The notes: a model not told the origin generated them from the sequence alone. Counted from the stretch's first letter, positions 36,848 through 50,783 are shown. The stretch: 64,000 nucleotides of DNA from Chloroflexota bacterium (GCA_005882115.1 VBEG01000038.1:16728-80727), one strand, 5' to 3'. Numbers and translations: made by a program.

Positions 36848-38122
36848 GTGACGGCGAACATCACCACGATGTCGTTTCGCGCCCTCGACCAGGTCGATCC
36901 AGACGTCGCTCAGCTCATTCGCAACGAGTTCAGGCGCCAGTCCGACACCCTGGAGCTCATCGCCTCTGAGAACCTGACCAGCCCGGCGATCCTCGAAGCG
37001 CTCGGGACGCTGCTGACCAACAAGTACGCCGAGGGCTACCCGGGCCGGCGCTACTACGGCGGCACGGGTGAGGTGATCGACAAGATCGAGACGCTCGCGG
37101 TGGAGCGCGCCAAGCAGCTTTTCGGCGCCGACTACGTCAACGTGCAGCCTCATTCCGGGTCGCAGGCCAACGCGGCCGTCTACATGGCGGTGTGCCAGCC
37201 GGGCGATCGAGTGATGGGCATGGACCTTTCCGCCGGCGGGCATCTCACGCACGGGAGTCCGGCGAACTTCAGCGGCAAGCTCTACGAGATCCACTCCTAC
37301 GGGGTCGACCGTGAGACCGAGCGGATCGACTACGACTCCGTACAGAAGTTGGCCGAAGAGGTGCGGCCGAAGATGCTGCTCGCGGGATTCTCGGCGTATT
37401 CGCGGGTGGTCGACTGGGCGCGCATGCGTGAGATCGCAGACTCGGTGGGCGCCGTTCTCTTCGTCGACATGGCGCATGTCGCGGGCCTTGTCGCCGGGGG
37501 CGTGTATCCCTCGCCGATTCCTCACGCCGCGATCACATCGACGACGACACAGAAGACTCTGCGTGGAGCCTGGGGCGCGATCATCCTGTGCACGAACGAC
37601 TGGCAGAAGCCGATCGACTCGGCGGTTTTTCCGGGTACGCAAGGCGGACCGTTGATGCACGCGATCGCGGCCAAAGCCGTTTGCTTCGGCGAGGCCCTGA
37701 AGCCGGCGTTCAAGGATTACGCAAAGCAGGTCGTCGTCAACGCGAAGGCCATGGCGAATCGACTTACCGAACGAGGGCTTCGTCTCGTCAGCGGCGGAAC
37801 CGACAACCACCTCATGCTCGTCGACCTGCGGCCCCAGAAACGCACGGGCAAGCAGGTGCAGGACATCGCCGACACCGTGGGCATCACGCTCAACCGCAAC
37901 TCGATCCCGTTCGACGACGCGTCAAAGTTCAACCCGAGCGGGGTGCGCGTCGGCACGCCCCTGGTGACGACCCGCGGCATGCGCGAGCCGGAGATGGTCA
38001 TCATCGCGGACTGCATCGCCGACGTGGTCGAGCGCATCGACGACCCGGCGACTCTGGATTCGGTCCACGAGCGGGCGCTGGAGTTGTGCCGGAAGTTCCC
38101 GATCCCCTACGCGTTTGACTAG
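36848..38122 (+). CDS. glyA: Serine hydroxymethyltransferase
   Basis: 424 residues. PLP enzyme converting serine plus THF to glycine plus methylene-THF. Family blocks: [50 protein letters not shown] and [11 protein letters not shown]. The Schiff-base Lys is kept, but the usual T-T-H-K-T-L-R-G-P-R-G-G reads [12 protein letters not shown]: His before Lys is Gln and the Arg is Trp. GTG 36848 has AGGA upstream. ATG 36869 would give the more usual length. Confidence 0.94.
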   Translation: MTANITTMSFRALDQVDPDVAQLIRNEFRRQSDTLELIASENLTSPAILEALGTLLTNKYAEGYPGRRYYGGTGEVIDKIETLAVERAKQLFGADYVNVQPHSGSQANAAVYMAVCQPGDRVMGMDLSAGGHLTHGSPANFSGKLYEIHSYGVDRETERIDYDSVQKLAEEVRPKMLLAGFSAYSRVVDWARMREIADSVGAVLFVDMAHVAGLVAGGVYPSPIPHAAITSTTTQKTLRGAWGAIILCTNDWQKPIDSAVFPGTQGGPLMHAIAAKAVCFGEALKPAFKDYAKQVVVNAKAMANRLTERGLRLVSGGTDNHLMLVDLRPQKRTGKQVQDIADTVGITLNRNSIPFDDASKFNPSGVRVGTPLVTTRGMREPEMVIIADCIADVVERIDDPATLDSVHERALELCRKFPIPYAFD

Positions 38123-39233
38123 CGGCGACTTCTTCAGCGAGACCGCGCTGAACAACCTGACGGAGCACCTCCTGCCCGGCCTGTGGCCGTTTCTGATCGC
38201 CTTGATCGTGACCGCGATCGCCGTCCCCTTCGGCATCGTCCTGTCGCGCAGGTACCACGTTGTCGCCGAACCCGGCGGCCGCCACGCACACGCGAACCCG
38301 ACACCAATGCTGGGCGGGCTCGCGATGTGGATCGGCTTTGCGATCACGATGGCCGTCTTCGCACCGCGCAACCTCCAGACGTTGGGTCTGCTGGTTGTGT
38401 CAGGTCTCGCGACCGGGCTGCTGATCATCGATGACCGCTGGTCGATGCGACCATTCGCGAAGCTTGCGGTCCAGGTCGCGCTGGCGCTGCTGGCGGTTGT
38501 GGTTTTCAACTACCAGATCCGCTTCGTCGGCCTCCCAGGGGGTCATACCATCGAATTCGCGCTCCCTGTCGCGGTGGCGGTGAGCGTGTTCTGGCTGGTC
38601 GGACTGCAGAACACGGTCAACTTCTTGGACGGCGCGGATGGTCTTGCCGCCGGCGTGGTCGCCATCGTGGCGATGGTCCTGCTGCTGGCCGCCGGCCAGC
38701 AAAAGCAGCTGAACGTCGTGCAGCTGAGTGGGGCGCTGGCCGGATGCTGCGTCGGGTTTCTGCTCTTTAACTTCCCGCCCGCCCGCGTCTTCATGGGCGA
38801 CTCCGGGGCCCACTTTCTTGGGGTGGCGCTCGGCATGATCTCCATCCTCGGGGTGGCGAAGGTGGCCGTCGGATTCGCCCTGGCCGCGCCCGTGATTGCG
38901 CTCGCTGTGCCGATCGCCGACACCGGCTGGGCGATCCTGCGCCGCGGGCGCATTGGAGCTTCGGTGGCGACGCCCGACCGGTTGCACCTGCATCATCGCC
39001 TCCAGTCGTTTGGGCTCGACCCTCGACAAACGTGCTACGTGTTCTACGCGGCGAGCGCCCTGCTGGGCGCCCTCGGGCTCACCCTCTTCGGCCACGGCCG
39101 GATCCTCGCCGTCGTTGTTGTGGCAGCGGCCGTGCTCACGTCGACTGTCGTGGCGGACCTTCTTCTGCACACCGGTTGGCGTGTGCCCGCACCGTGGCTG
39201 CGTCGCCTGCTGAACGCACCCGGCTCCCGGTAG
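38115..39233 (+). CDS. Undecaprenyl-phosphate sugar-1-phosphate transferase (WecA/TagO-like)
   Basis: 372 residues, ten to eleven spans, MraY/WecA superfamily. Catalytic loops: [25 protein letters not shown] and [11 protein letters not shown], with [12 protein letters not shown] as the UDP-GlcNAc-type loop. It starts lipid-linked polymer synthesis by moving HexNAc-1-phosphate to undecaprenyl phosphate. This could feed the glycosyltransferases at 48.5-57 kb. TTG 38115 overlaps the glyA end. It sits just before the atp operon, as in many Terrabacteria. Confidence 0.92.
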   Translation: MTSGDFFSETALNNLTEHLLPGLWPFLIALIVTAIAVPFGIVLSRRYHVVAEPGGRHAHANPTPMLGGLAMWIGFAITMAVFAPRNLQTLGLLVVSGLATGLLIIDDRWSMRPFAKLAVQVALALLAVVVFNYQIRFVGLPGGHTIEFALPVAVAVSVFWLVGLQNTVNFLDGADGLAAGVVAIVAMVLLLAAGQQKQLNVVQLSGALAGCCVGFLLFNFPPARVFMGDSGAHFLGVALGMISILGVAKVAVGFALAAPVIALAVPIADTGWAILRRGRIGASVATPDRLHLHHRLQSFGLDPRQTCYVFYAASALLGALGLTLFGHGRILAVVVVAAAVLTSTVVADLLLHTGWRVPAPWLRRLLNAPGSR

Positions 39234-39247
39234 GATTTACCGCGGGT

Positions 39248-39460
39248 ATGGCGTCCAGCCGGAGCCCAGGGCCGACCGGCGCCGAGCTGATGGGACTCGG
39301 TGCTCTCCTGGCCGGCGCTGTCGTGGCGCCGATCTTGCTGGGCATCGTCCTCGACGGAGCCCTTCACACCTCGCCACTCTTCCTCTTCGCGGGCCTGGTG
39401 GTCGGGATCCTCGCCTCAGTCGGAGTCGTGTACGTGAGGTACGTCAAGCGCTACTGGTGA
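39248..39460 (+). CDS. AtpZ/AtpI-type small membrane protein
   Basis: 70 residues, two hydrophobic helices (about 15-35 and 42-62) with a basic end (YVRYVKRYW). It matches the AtpZ/F0F1-ATPase subunit type in size and position, first in the ATP synthase operon. It overlaps the next GTG as GTGA. These proteins assist c-ring assembly or Mg/Ca transport. Confidence 0.8.
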   Translation: MASSRSPGPTGAELMGLGALLAGAVVAPILLGIVLDGALHTSPLFLFAGLVVGILASVGVVYVRYVKRYW

Positions 39461-39798
39461 GACTGCAAGGGGTGACCGGCCGCGTCGTGATTGGCTGCCT
39501 CGTCGCGGCGGTCGTCGTGTTTGCGGCTCTCTCCCTCATGGGTTACACCCGCGCCGGAATTGCGGTCGGGCTTGGGCTGTTGCTCGGTTCCATCAACGGC
39601 GCTCTGGCCGAACGCGCCCTCGGGGCCGGCGTCAGCGTGCGGTTGTCGAGCCTTTCGAGGCTGGCGGTGCTGACGGGGGCGGCCATCGGCGGCGGGCTGC
39701 TTCTCGGCGCCGATTACGCGTGGTTGGTAATCCTCGGCGTGGCCGGAGCGCAGGCGGTGCTCGTCGCCGTCGCCGCGAGGTCATTGCTGCACAGATGA
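39457..39798 (+). CDS. atpI: ATP synthase protein I (AtpI-like)
   Basis: 113 residues, four short hydrophobic segments, GLGLLLGSINGALAERAL in the middle. Position directly before atpB and size fit AtpI, a c-ring assembly factor. Sequence similarity within this family is low, so the call rests mostly on context. The stop overlaps the atpB ATG (ATGA). Confidence 0.75.
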   Translation: MRLQGVTGRVVIGCLVAAVVVFAALSLMGYTRAGIAVGLGLLLGSINGALAERALGAGVSVRLSSLSRLAVLTGAAIGGGLLLGADYAWLVILGVAGAQAVLVAVAARSLLHR

Positions 39799-40553
39799 GA
39801 TTCGTATTTGACGAGCAGCCGCCCGTCACGCATCCGACGGTCGACCTGGGGTGCGGAACCTGGTGCACGATCAACTACGACAGCATCTTCTCCAGCGTGT
39901 TGGCGATCGTGGTCACGGTGGTGGCGGCCGTCCTGATCGCCAGATCGATGAACAGCGAGCGTCCCAACCGCGTGCAGGCCCTTGCCGAGTGGGCGTTTTC
40001 CTACGTCAGGTCGACGAGCAAAGAGAACGCGCCTGACGCATCGAGCTTCGTCGTCCCGCTGGCGGCGACCATCGGTTTCTACATCCTCGTCGCCAACTAC
40101 CTCGACTTCCTGCCGATCACGCTCATCCCGAACTTGCATCCCGCGAACACCGACGTCAACCAGACCGCGGCAATGGCGATCGTCGTCTTCGTGCTCCTGC
40201 ACTGGTACAACATCAGGCTGCGCGGATTCAAGGGCTACTTGCTCTACTACACGCGACCGCACGAGCTGCCGGTTTGGGCGCGCGCGATCTTCACTCCCCT
40301 GAATGTGATCGAAGAGATCGTCAAGCCGGTGACGCTGGCGCTGCGACTTTTCGGCAACCTCCTCGCCGGACTTCTCATGCTCTACGTGATCGGGCTCCTG
40401 CTGCCGCCCTTTCTAGCGACCCCAGTGGTCGCGATCTGGAAGCTATTCGACGTGTTGTTCATCGGTCTGATCCAGGCATTCATCTTCATGTTGCTGACGC
40501 TGGTCTACTTCGGTCTCGCCCGCGAGGGCTTCGAACAAGAGCATTCACACTAA
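39795..40553 (+). CDS. atpB: ATP synthase Fo subunit a
   Basis: 252 residues, five to six spans. The essential Arg is in [26 protein letters not shown]-like [23 protein letters not shown] precedes it. It forms the proton half-channels against the c-ring. ATG 39795 is preferred over longer starts because it overlaps the previous stop as ATGA. Confidence 0.96.
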   Translation: MRFVFDEQPPVTHPTVDLGCGTWCTINYDSIFSSVLAIVVTVVAAVLIARSMNSERPNRVQALAEWAFSYVRSTSKENAPDASSFVVPLAATIGFYILVANYLDFLPITLIPNLHPANTDVNQTAAMAIVVFVLLHWYNIRLRGFKGYLLYYTRPHELPVWARAIFTPLNVIEEIVKPVTLALRLFGNLLAGLLMLYVIGLLLPPFLATPVVAIWKLFDVLFIGLIQAFIFMLLTLVYFGLAREGFEQEHSH

Positions 40554-40563
40554 GGAGGGAGTC

Positions 40564-40803
40564 ATGGACCACCTGGGAGCTGCAATGATCGCCTTCGGGC
40601 TGGCGCTTGGAGGAGGCGCGATCGGCGCCGCCATCGGCGACGGTCTCGTGGGCAACGCAACCATCAATGGCGTAGCCCGGCAGCCTGAGGCGCGCGGTCA
40701 GCTGCAGGGCATCATGTTCATCATCATCGGACTGGTCGAGGGGATGTACTTCATCAACCTCGCCTTCGGTGCCCTGTTCGTGTTCTCGCTGGGGGCTAAG
40801 TGA
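40564..40803 (+). CDS. atpE: ATP synthase Fo subunit c
   Basis: 79 residues, hairpin of two helices. Helix 1 has the glycine-rich [14 protein letters not shown], the loop has ARQPEARG, and helix 2 carries the proton-binding Glu in [14 protein letters not shown]. Residues next to that Glu do not show a Na+-binding set (no Q in helix 1 plus E-S/T), so proton coupling is expected. AAGGAGG precedes the ATG. Confidence 0.97.
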   Translation: MDHLGAAMIAFGLALGGGAIGAAIGDGLVGNATINGVARQPEARGQLQGIMFIIIGLVEGMYFINLAFGALFVFSLGAK

Positions 40804-41372
40804 CGCACAGCTCTGTCTACCTCGAATCCGGGGTCTTGACCTTCAACGGGACTTTTATTGTCGAGACCGTCGGCTTCCTGCTCATGCTGTTGTTTCTGGC
40901 CAGGGTTCCCTTGCCGTTCCTCGGTATCCCCAAGCCCGTGTTCCCGTGGATCATCGACATCGCGGAGGCACGGCAGCGCCAGATCACCGCCAAGCTCCAG
41001 GAAGCGGAGCAAGCTCGAGCTGAGGCTGAGGCCAGGCTGAAGGAGGCCGACAGCAAGCTCGTCGAGGCGCGCAAGACCGCCGACGCCGTGATCGAAGGCG
41101 CGAATCGCTCGGGGGAACAGCTGCGCGCCGACCTGCGGCAGAAAGCCGACCTTGAATACCAACGGATCGTGGACAGCGCCAGCCGCGACATCGAGGTCGA
41201 GCGCGAGCGCGCCCTGCAGGGAGCGCGCGACCAGGTCGCCGGGCTCGTCGTCGCGGCCACGGAGAAGGTGATCCGCGAGACTCTGGACGAACCCAAGCAC
41301 CGCCGCCTGATCGACCGAGCTATCGAGGAGGTTGCGCGTGGCGACGACCGCCGCGGGCGGAGTGGCTCGTGA
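40800..41372 (+). CDS. atpF: ATP synthase Fo subunit b
   Basis: 190 residues. One N-terminal span (about 20-40, [18 protein letters not shown]) and a long charged helix ([20 protein letters not shown] and onward) that forms the peripheral stalk. GTG start overlaps the atpE stop (GTGA). Confidence 0.94.
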   Translation: MTHSSVYLESGVLTFNGTFIVETVGFLLMLLFLARVPLPFLGIPKPVFPWIIDIAEARQRQITAKLQEAEQARAEAEARLKEADSKLVEARKTADAVIEGANRSGEQLRADLRQKADLEYQRIVDSASRDIEVERERALQGARDQVAGLVVAATEKVIRETLDEPKHRRLIDRAIEEVARGDDRRGRSGS

Positions 41373-41940
41373 CGGCACCGGGAGATTGGGGGACGAAGAT
41401 CCGGTGACGGGCGCGAGCCGCTCCGCCAGGCGCTACGCGAGGGCCATCTTCGAGCTGGCGCTGCAAGATGGCGAGGTCGACCAGTGGTCGCGCCGTCTGG
41501 TTAAAATCCGCGAGCTGTTCGCCGACCCTCAGGTGGCGGCGGTCTTGAGCAATCCCACGATCGCCACCGAACATCGGGAGGCGCTGGTCGCGACCGCCCC
41601 GCACCTCATCGATGAAGAGGCGACGAACCTGGCGCGGCTCCTCATCGAGTCTGGCCGCATCGACGAGGTGCAAGATATCGACGACGAGTTTCAGCGCCTG
41701 GCCGACGAGGCCGCGGGGCGTGTACGCGCGACCGTGACGACCGCGATCGAGCTCGAAGCAGCCGATCGCGACCGGGTCACCCGCGAGCTGTCAAAACGCC
41801 TGGACAAGGACGTACGCCTGAGCCTCGTCGTCGATCCGCGGATCCTCGGCGGGATGAAATTGCAATACGGCGACCGGATCGTCGACGCCAGCGTCGCCAC
41901 TCGATTGGAGCAGCTGCGCCGCCGGCTGGCGGCCTCTTAG
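41338..41940 (+). CDS. atpH: ATP synthase F1 subunit delta
   Basis: 200 residues. The domain starts at [17 protein letters not shown] and ends with the conserved [26 protein letters not shown] 41338 lies 6 nt after AGGAGG. The TTG at 41332 would touch the Shine-Dalgarno, so it is unlikely. The first 28 residues are a Gly/Ala extension. The gene overlaps atpF by 35 nt. Confidence 0.93.
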   Translation: MATTAAGGVARDGTGRLGDEDPVTGASRSARRYARAIFELALQDGEVDQWSRRLVKIRELFADPQVAAVLSNPTIATEHREALVATAPHLIDEEATNLARLLIESGRIDEVQDIDDEFQRLADEAAGRVRATVTTAIELEAADRDRVTRELSKRLDKDVRLSLVVDPRILGGMKLQYGDRIVDASVATRLEQLRRRLAAS

Positions 41941-41950
41941 GAGTGAAAGA

Positions 41951-45899
<3,949 letters not shown>

Positions 45900-46304
45900 G
45901 TGCCGTTCTCTCTGCGCGTGGTCAGCGTCGAGCGGAGCCTGTTCGAGGGCGACGTCGATTTCGTCGTCGCGAACGGAGCGGACGGAGAGCTGGGCATCCT
46001 GCCCCGACACGCGCCACTGATGACGATCCTGAAGCCAGGCGCCCTGAAGATCCGACACGGCGGCAACGAGGAGCTGCTCTTCGTGGGCGGCGGGTTCCTC
46101 GAGGTCCTTCCGGATCGAGTCACCGTCCTCGCCGACGTCGCCGAGCACGCCGACGAGATATCGGTCCAGCAGGCCGAGGAGGCACGGCGCCGCGCGCAGG
46201 AGAAGCTTGCGGGAACCTTGACGGCTTCTGAGGAGACCGAGTTCCAGAACGCTCTCGCCATGGCGGAGGCCCGGTTGCGCCTCGCCCGAACGCGTCGGGG
46301 ATAG
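45900..46304 (+). CDS. atpC: ATP synthase F1 subunit epsilon
   Basis: 134 residues. N-terminal beta sandwich (LFEGDVDFVVANGADGELGILPRHAPLMT) and C-terminal helices (AEEARRRAQEKLAGTLTASEE). GTG start directly after the atpD stop. Last gene of the operon. Confidence 0.96.
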   Translation: MPFSLRVVSVERSLFEGDVDFVVANGADGELGILPRHAPLMTILKPGALKIRHGGNEELLFVGGGFLEVLPDRVTVLADVAEHADEISVQQAEEARRRAQEKLAGTLTASEETEFQNALAMAEARLRLARTRRG

Positions 46305-46331
46305 AGCTTTCCACCTAGTCTTAGGCGCTCG

Positions 46332-47651
46332 ATGAAGGGATCCATGGGTGGCCGCGACCGGGCGCTGCACATCACAGGCGGCGAGCAGCTGGCGGGCAAG
46401 ATCTGCGTGAGCGGCTCCAAGAACGCCGCGCTTCCCGAGATGGCCGCCGCGCTGCTCACTACCGAGCCGGTGACTCTGCAAAACGTGCCGCGGGTGACCG
46501 ACACAGTGCTGATGGGCGAGATCATCTCGCTGCTCGGCGGCCATACCTCAGGTGAGGGCACTGTCGTCATCGACGCGGGTGCTGCCGGCAAGACTGACGT
46601 GCCCGATGACCTCGGCCGCCGCATGCGGGCGACGATCGTCCTGCTCGGAGCCCTCGTCGCGCGCTTCGGCCACGCGAGGGTGCCCCGGCCAGGCGGCGAC
46701 GACATCGGGGCGCGTCGGGTCGAGCAGCACCTCCGAGCCTTGCGCCAGATGGGCGCCCACATCAACGAGACGCACAATGAGATCGTCGCCACCGCGGACC
46801 GGCTGCGCGGCGGTCGCATCGTGTTCGACCTCCCGACGGTGACCGGGACGGAAAACATCCTCCTGGCCGCGGTGACCGCGGACGGCCAGACCGAGATCTT
46901 CAATGCCGCCCGGGAGCCACACGTGCAGGACCTGTGCCGTCTCCTGACCAAGATGGGCGCCCAGATCGATGGCATCGGCACCGAGCGGTTGATCGTGGAC
47001 GGGACGATCGACCTCAGCGGCGCCGAGCACACGGTGATCTCGGACTACCTGGAGGCGGGGACGTACGCCATCGCGACAGCGGCCGCCGGCGGCGAGCTGC
47101 TGATCGAGTGCACACGGGCGGAGGACCTGGAGCTCTTGTTGCTCAAGCTCGAGCAGGCCGGTGCCCGCGTCCAGACGGGCGACGGATGGTTTCGCATCGC
47201 GCGGGACAGGCAGACGCCGCTGCAACCGATCGACATGTCGACCTGGACGTTTCCCGGTTTTCCGACCGACCTCCAGGCTCAGTACATGGCGCTCATGACG
47301 CAGGCCGATGGCGAGAGCGTGATCTCGGAGTACGTCCACGAGAACCGCTTCCAGCATGTGCGCGAGCTCGCCAAGATGGGCGCCGGCATCACTGTCGAGG
47401 GCCGCCTGCATGCAATCGTGCACGGCCCGGCACGTCTCCGCGGAACCGAGCTCGCCATCCCTGACATCCGCTCGGGTGCGGCACTCGTGATCGCGGCGCT
47501 GTGCGCCGAGGGCGATAGCGTCTTGCGCAACGCCTGGCATGTCGAGCGCGGCTACGAGGACATGGTGGGCAAGCTGTCATCGGTGGGCGCGCGCATCAAG
47601 AGCGTCCGGCTCGATTCCGAGGCGGCGGCCGGGCATCGCCTGTACGAGTGA
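46332..47651 (+). CDS. murA: UDP-N-acetylglucosamine 1-carboxyvinyltransferase, Asp form
   Basis: 439 residues. First committed step of peptidoglycan synthesis (PEP to UDP-GlcNAc). K30 in SGSKNAALP, and the catalytic loop reads PRPGGDDIGARRV, so the fosfomycin-target Cys (C115 in E. coli) is Asp (D123). This exchange also occurs in mycobacterial and chlamydial MurA and makes the enzyme insensitive to fosfomycin. ATG 46332 or 46344 are both possible starts. Confidence 0.96.
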   Translation: MKGSMGGRDRALHITGGEQLAGKICVSGSKNAALPEMAAALLTTEPVTLQNVPRVTDTVLMGEIISLLGGHTSGEGTVVIDAGAAGKTDVPDDLGRRMRATIVLLGALVARFGHARVPRPGGDDIGARRVEQHLRALRQMGAHINETHNEIVATADRLRGGRIVFDLPTVTGTENILLAAVTADGQTEIFNAAREPHVQDLCRLLTKMGAQIDGIGTERLIVDGTIDLSGAEHTVISDYLEAGTYAIATAAAGGELLIECTRAEDLELLLLKLEQAGARVQTGDGWFRIARDRQTPLQPIDMSTWTFPGFPTDLQAQYMALMTQADGESVISEYVHENRFQHVRELAKMGAGITVEGRLHAIVHGPARLRGTELAIPDIRSGAALVIAALCAEGDSVLRNAWHVERGYEDMVGKLSSVGARIKSVRLDSEAAAGHRLYE

Positions 47652-47663
47652 GATGTTGGGTTG

Positions 47664-48527
47664 ATGCTGTCGCGAAAGATCGGCATCGACCTCGGCACCT
47701 CGACGGTGCGCATGTGCATCAAGGGCGAAGGCATCGTCGTCAATGAGCCGTCAGACATGGCTCTCCAGCGCGACACTGCGCGGACGCTTCAACAGCTGAT
47801 CGGTAAGGCGAAGGGCCGGCCACGCCTCTTCAAGCCGGAGGTCATCGTCTCGGTGCCTTCGGCCGTGACGTCGACGCAGCGACGCGCCCTTACCGAGGCT
47901 GCGATCTCGGCCGGCGCGCGGCAGGTGTGGCTCATCGACGAACCGCTTGCCGCGGCGATGGGCGCAGGGCTGCCTATCGGCGAGGTTCGCGCCTGCGGGA
48001 TATGTGAGCTCGGTGCCGGCACGACCGAGGTGGCGGTGATCTCGCTGTCGGGCATCGTCGTTGCGAATTCAATCCCCGTGGGTGGCCATAACCTCGACGA
48101 GGCGATCGTGGCGTACGTGAAACGCCGCCACAACGTGGAGATCACCGAACACGCAGCGGAGGAGATCAAGCTCGCGGTCGGATCCGCGGTCCGGATGGAA
48201 GAGCCCCTGTACCAGGTCATCGAGGGAGCCCAGATCTCATCGAATGACGTCGCCGAGGCGGTCCAGGAGCCTCTGCGCCGCATCGCCGACGCGATTCGCG
48301 CGGTGCTCGCCGAGGCGCCGGCCGAGCTGGTGGTGGACATCCGCGAGCGGGGGCTGGTCCTCTCGGGCGGCGCCGCCCAGTTGCGGGGGCTCGCCGGGTT
48401 CATCACATCGCTGACCGGAATTCCTTCCGCGGTCGCCCAAGACCCCCAGACTTCGGTCGTGCGGGGTACCGGTCTCGCGTTAGACAATTTCGAAGTCCTC
48501 CGGCGGAATCAGAGCTACCTCCGGTAG
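47664..48527 (+). CDS. Shortened MreB-like actin homologue
   Basis: 287 residues versus about 335-345 for MreB. Matching blocks: IGIDLGTSTVRMCIKGEGIVVNEPS, LFKPEVIVSVPSAVTSTQRRAL, DEPLAAAMGAGL, GTTEVAVISLSGIV, DIRERGLVLSGGAAQLRGL. Missing is the stretch after residue 38 that in MreB spans subdomain IB up to D-G-V-I-A-D, plus part of subdomain IIB. Phosphate-2 loop V-D-I-G-G-G is CELGAG. A standard filament seems unlikely. An accessory or MreB-partner role is inference. It follows murA by 12 nt. Confidence 0.85.
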   Translation: MLSRKIGIDLGTSTVRMCIKGEGIVVNEPSDMALQRDTARTLQQLIGKAKGRPRLFKPEVIVSVPSAVTSTQRRALTEAAISAGARQVWLIDEPLAAAMGAGLPIGEVRACGICELGAGTTEVAVISLSGIVVANSIPVGGHNLDEAIVAYVKRRHNVEITEHAAEEIKLAVGSAVRMEEPLYQVIEGAQISSNDVAEAVQEPLRRIADAIRAVLAEAPAELVVDIRERGLVLSGGAAQLRGLAGFITSLTGIPSAVAQDPQTSVVRGTGLALDNFEVLRRNQSYLR

Positions 48528-49628
48528 GTGGCGAGGGGCAGCACCGGGCTCCAGCTCGTCGTCGACGGATCCGGTCTGGGGCGACCCTGGGCCGGGGTGG
48601 GCGTCTACACCACGCAGATCCTGCACGCGATGTCGGTCGATCGCCCGGACTGCCGGCTCGTCGTGTTTGGACCGCGCCGTGCATCGATGCACGTGCCGAA
48701 TGCCACCTATCGGCTGATGCCGCGAACGCGATTCATCGGCCGGCATCTGCAATGGCCCGCCGAGATCCGCGCTCTCAAACCCGATGCGTACTTCGGACCG
48801 GCGGGGGTGCTGCCGCTAAGCGGCGTCGGATGCCCGTCGGTCATCACGATTCACGACCTCGCGATCTACCGCAACGCGCGCTGGTTCCCCGCGCGTCAGC
48901 CGCTTAGCACCCGCGTCGTCGTGCCTCGCTCGGTTCTCCGCGCCGATGTTGTGGTAGCCGTTTCGGAGAACACGGCGGCCGACATCGTCGACATCTTTGG
49001 CATCGATCGCAGCCGGATCGCGGTGGTGCCCCACGGGGTCGCGCCGAAATTCCGGCCCATGAGCGCCGGCGAGCGAGCAGAGGCGCGGGCGCGGCTGAAG
49101 CTGCCGGAGCGCTTCATCCTGTTCGTCGGCACCGTCGAGCCCCGCAAGAACCTCGACACGCTTCTCGACGCCTGGGTGCTGATGCGCGATCGCCCGGACC
49201 TTGTTGTCGTCGGATCGTGGGGTTGGCGGTACGAACAGATACGGGAGAAGATGTCCCGCCTTGGACCCCGGTTGCATCACCTCGATTCGGTCGAGCCTGA
49301 CCAGCTGCCGGCCATCTACAACCTGGCGCGAGTTGTCGCGCATCCGGCCTGGTACGAGGGCTTCGGTCTGCCGCCGCTCGAAGCGATGGCGTGTGGCACC
49401 CCCGTGGTCGTGTCCGACCGGTCGAGCCTGCCCGAGGTGGTGGCCGATGCGGGTATCGCGGTGCCGCCGGATGATCCCGAGGCTTGGCGCAAGGCCCTGG
49501 AGCGCGTGATCGAGGACACGGATTTCGCGGCCGGGATGCGCCACCGAGGCATCCTCCGCGCCGCTCAGTTCAGCTGGGCACGCGCCGCGCGACAGACATG
49601 GCGCGCTATCGATGACGCGATCACCTAG
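48528..49628 (+). CDS. GT4-family glycosyltransferase
   Basis: 366 residues, GT-B fold. The C-terminal donor site is FGLPPLEAMACGTPVVVSDRSSLPEV, and FVGTVEPRKNLDTLLDAW starts the second domain. The N-terminal acceptor domain begins LQLVVDGSGLGRPWAGVGVYT. GTG abuts the mreB-like stop. It converges with a second GT4 gene across two hairpins. Likely adds mannose- or rhamnose-type sugars to a lipid-linked glycan. Confidence 0.9.
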   Translation: MARGSTGLQLVVDGSGLGRPWAGVGVYTTQILHAMSVDRPDCRLVVFGPRRASMHVPNATYRLMPRTRFIGRHLQWPAEIRALKPDAYFGPAGVLPLSGVGCPSVITIHDLAIYRNARWFPARQPLSTRVVVPRSVLRADVVVAVSENTAADIVDIFGIDRSRIAVVPHGVAPKFRPMSAGERAEARARLKLPERFILFVGTVEPRKNLDTLLDAWVLMRDRPDLVVVGSWGWRYEQIREKMSRLGPRLHHLDSVEPDQLPAIYNLARVVAHPAWYEGFGLPPLEAMACGTPVVVSDRSSLPEVVADAGIAVPPDDPEAWRKALERVIEDTDFAAGMRHRGILRAAQFSWARAARQTWRAIDDAIT

Positions 49629-49636
49629 GGGGGTGC

Positions 49637-49687
49637 GGCGGGATCTGGCTTAGCCAGGCCCGCCGAAAGGGGGGCATGCTCCCCCCT
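49637..49687. terminator. Two hairpins between convergent GT4 genes
   Basis: Hairpin one: GGCGGG-AT-CTGGC, loop TTA, GCCAG-G-CCCGCC (49637-49664). Hairpin two: GGGGGG / CCCCCC around CATGCT (49669-49686). No long T-run on either side, but the place and symmetry fit a two-way terminator. The layout (two hairpins plus a G-run at 49628) is also reminiscent of the dispersed repeat. Confidence 0.6.
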
Positions 49688-50759
49688 ATTGGAGGAGCTC
49701 CTTGATGACATCAGCAATGCCTCGGGCGGTCCTGTCCCACGTGAATTTCGCCGCCCGAGCCTGGGCCGCCTTGGCCAGCCCATTGCGCAGGGCCCGGTCG
49801 TCGATCGCTGTCTCGAGCACCTGTGCGACATGCGCCGCGTCGGCCGCGGGGTGGTAGTAGAGGACGGCTTCGCCGCCCACCTCGGGTAGGGACGACGCCT
49901 TCGCCGCGACAACCACATTGCCCCTCGCCATCGCCTCCAAGACCGGCAGCCCGAAGCCTTCATAGAGACTCGGCACGATCACGGCGGCCGCCTGTTGGTA
50001 GAGGAGCTCGAGCGTGGATTGATCGACCAGGCCGAGCACGCGGGCGTGGGCAGAGCTACGGAGCTTTGCCGACAGCTCGTGGTCCCGCTCGGGGCCCGCG
50101 ACGACGAGCTTGACGCCGTCGAGCCGCTCGACCGCCGCCAGGGCCGCGAGCTGGTTCTTGCGCTTTTCGATGCGGCCCACCTGCAGCACAAACTTTCCGT
50201 CGACGCCGAGCTCGGCAAGCCGTGACGCCGGGGCCGGCGTCGTGCTCGGTGGGTCGATGCCAAGCGGAACGACTCGCACGCGCTCCTCCGGCACCCCATA
50301 TAGATGGACCAGGTCGCGCTTGGTCGTTGCAGAGACAGCGACGAGCAAATTGCAGCGCGTCACCGCCCAGCGGGTGCTGAGGCGGAGGTAGGAGCGCTCC
50401 GCGAACGCGTATGCGTCAGGGAACTTCTCGAACGCGAGGTCATGCACCACCGTCAGCACCTTGCCCGGCCAGGCGTAGGGGATCACATGCGCCGGCACGA
50501 AGAGCAGGTCGGGTGGTTCGGGGAGGAGGGCGAGGGGAAGACGGACCTGCGACCACAGCCGCCGCTGCGGAACGACCAGCACGTCCACTCCCAGGCCGGT
50601 CTTCGGGCGCGACGCCAGGAAGCGCCACCGCAGATCAGGAGCCGCGGCCGGGAGCCGCTTGCATACCTCGCGCGTGAATTTCTCCGTTCCGGTCGCGACC
50701 GCGCGCGTGGCCGGGTTGACGTCCACCGCGATCCTGGCCGGCCTGGCGCCTCTTGCCAC
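49686..50759 (-). CDS. GT4-family glycosyltransferase
   Basis: 357 residues, GT-B fold. N-terminus RIAVDVNPATRAVATGTEKF, second domain VLQVGRIEKRKNQLAAL, and donor site YEGFGLPVLEAMARGNVVVAA. It is transcribed alone on the minus strand, with its stop inside hairpin two. It starts 24 nt from the divergent deacetylase gene, so the two may share a regulatory region. Confidence 0.9.
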   Translation of the reverse strand: MARGARPARIAVDVNPATRAVATGTEKFTREVCKRLPAAAPDLRWRFLASRPKTGLGVDVLVVPQRRLWSQVRLPLALLPEPPDLLFVPAHVIPYAWPGKVLTVVHDLAFEKFPDAYAFAERSYLRLSTRWAVTRCNLLVAVSATTKRDLVHLYGVPEERVRVVPLGIDPPSTTPAPASRLAELGVDGKFVLQVGRIEKRKNQLAALAAVERLDGVKLVVAGPERDHELSAKLRSSAHARVLGLVDQSTLELLYQQAAAVIVPSLYEGFGLPVLEAMARGNVVVAAKASSLPEVGGEAVLYYHPAADAAHVAQVLETAIDDRALRNGLAKAAQARAAKFTWDRTARGIADVIKELLQ

Positions 50760-50783
50760 GTCGACGACCTTAAGCTAACGACC

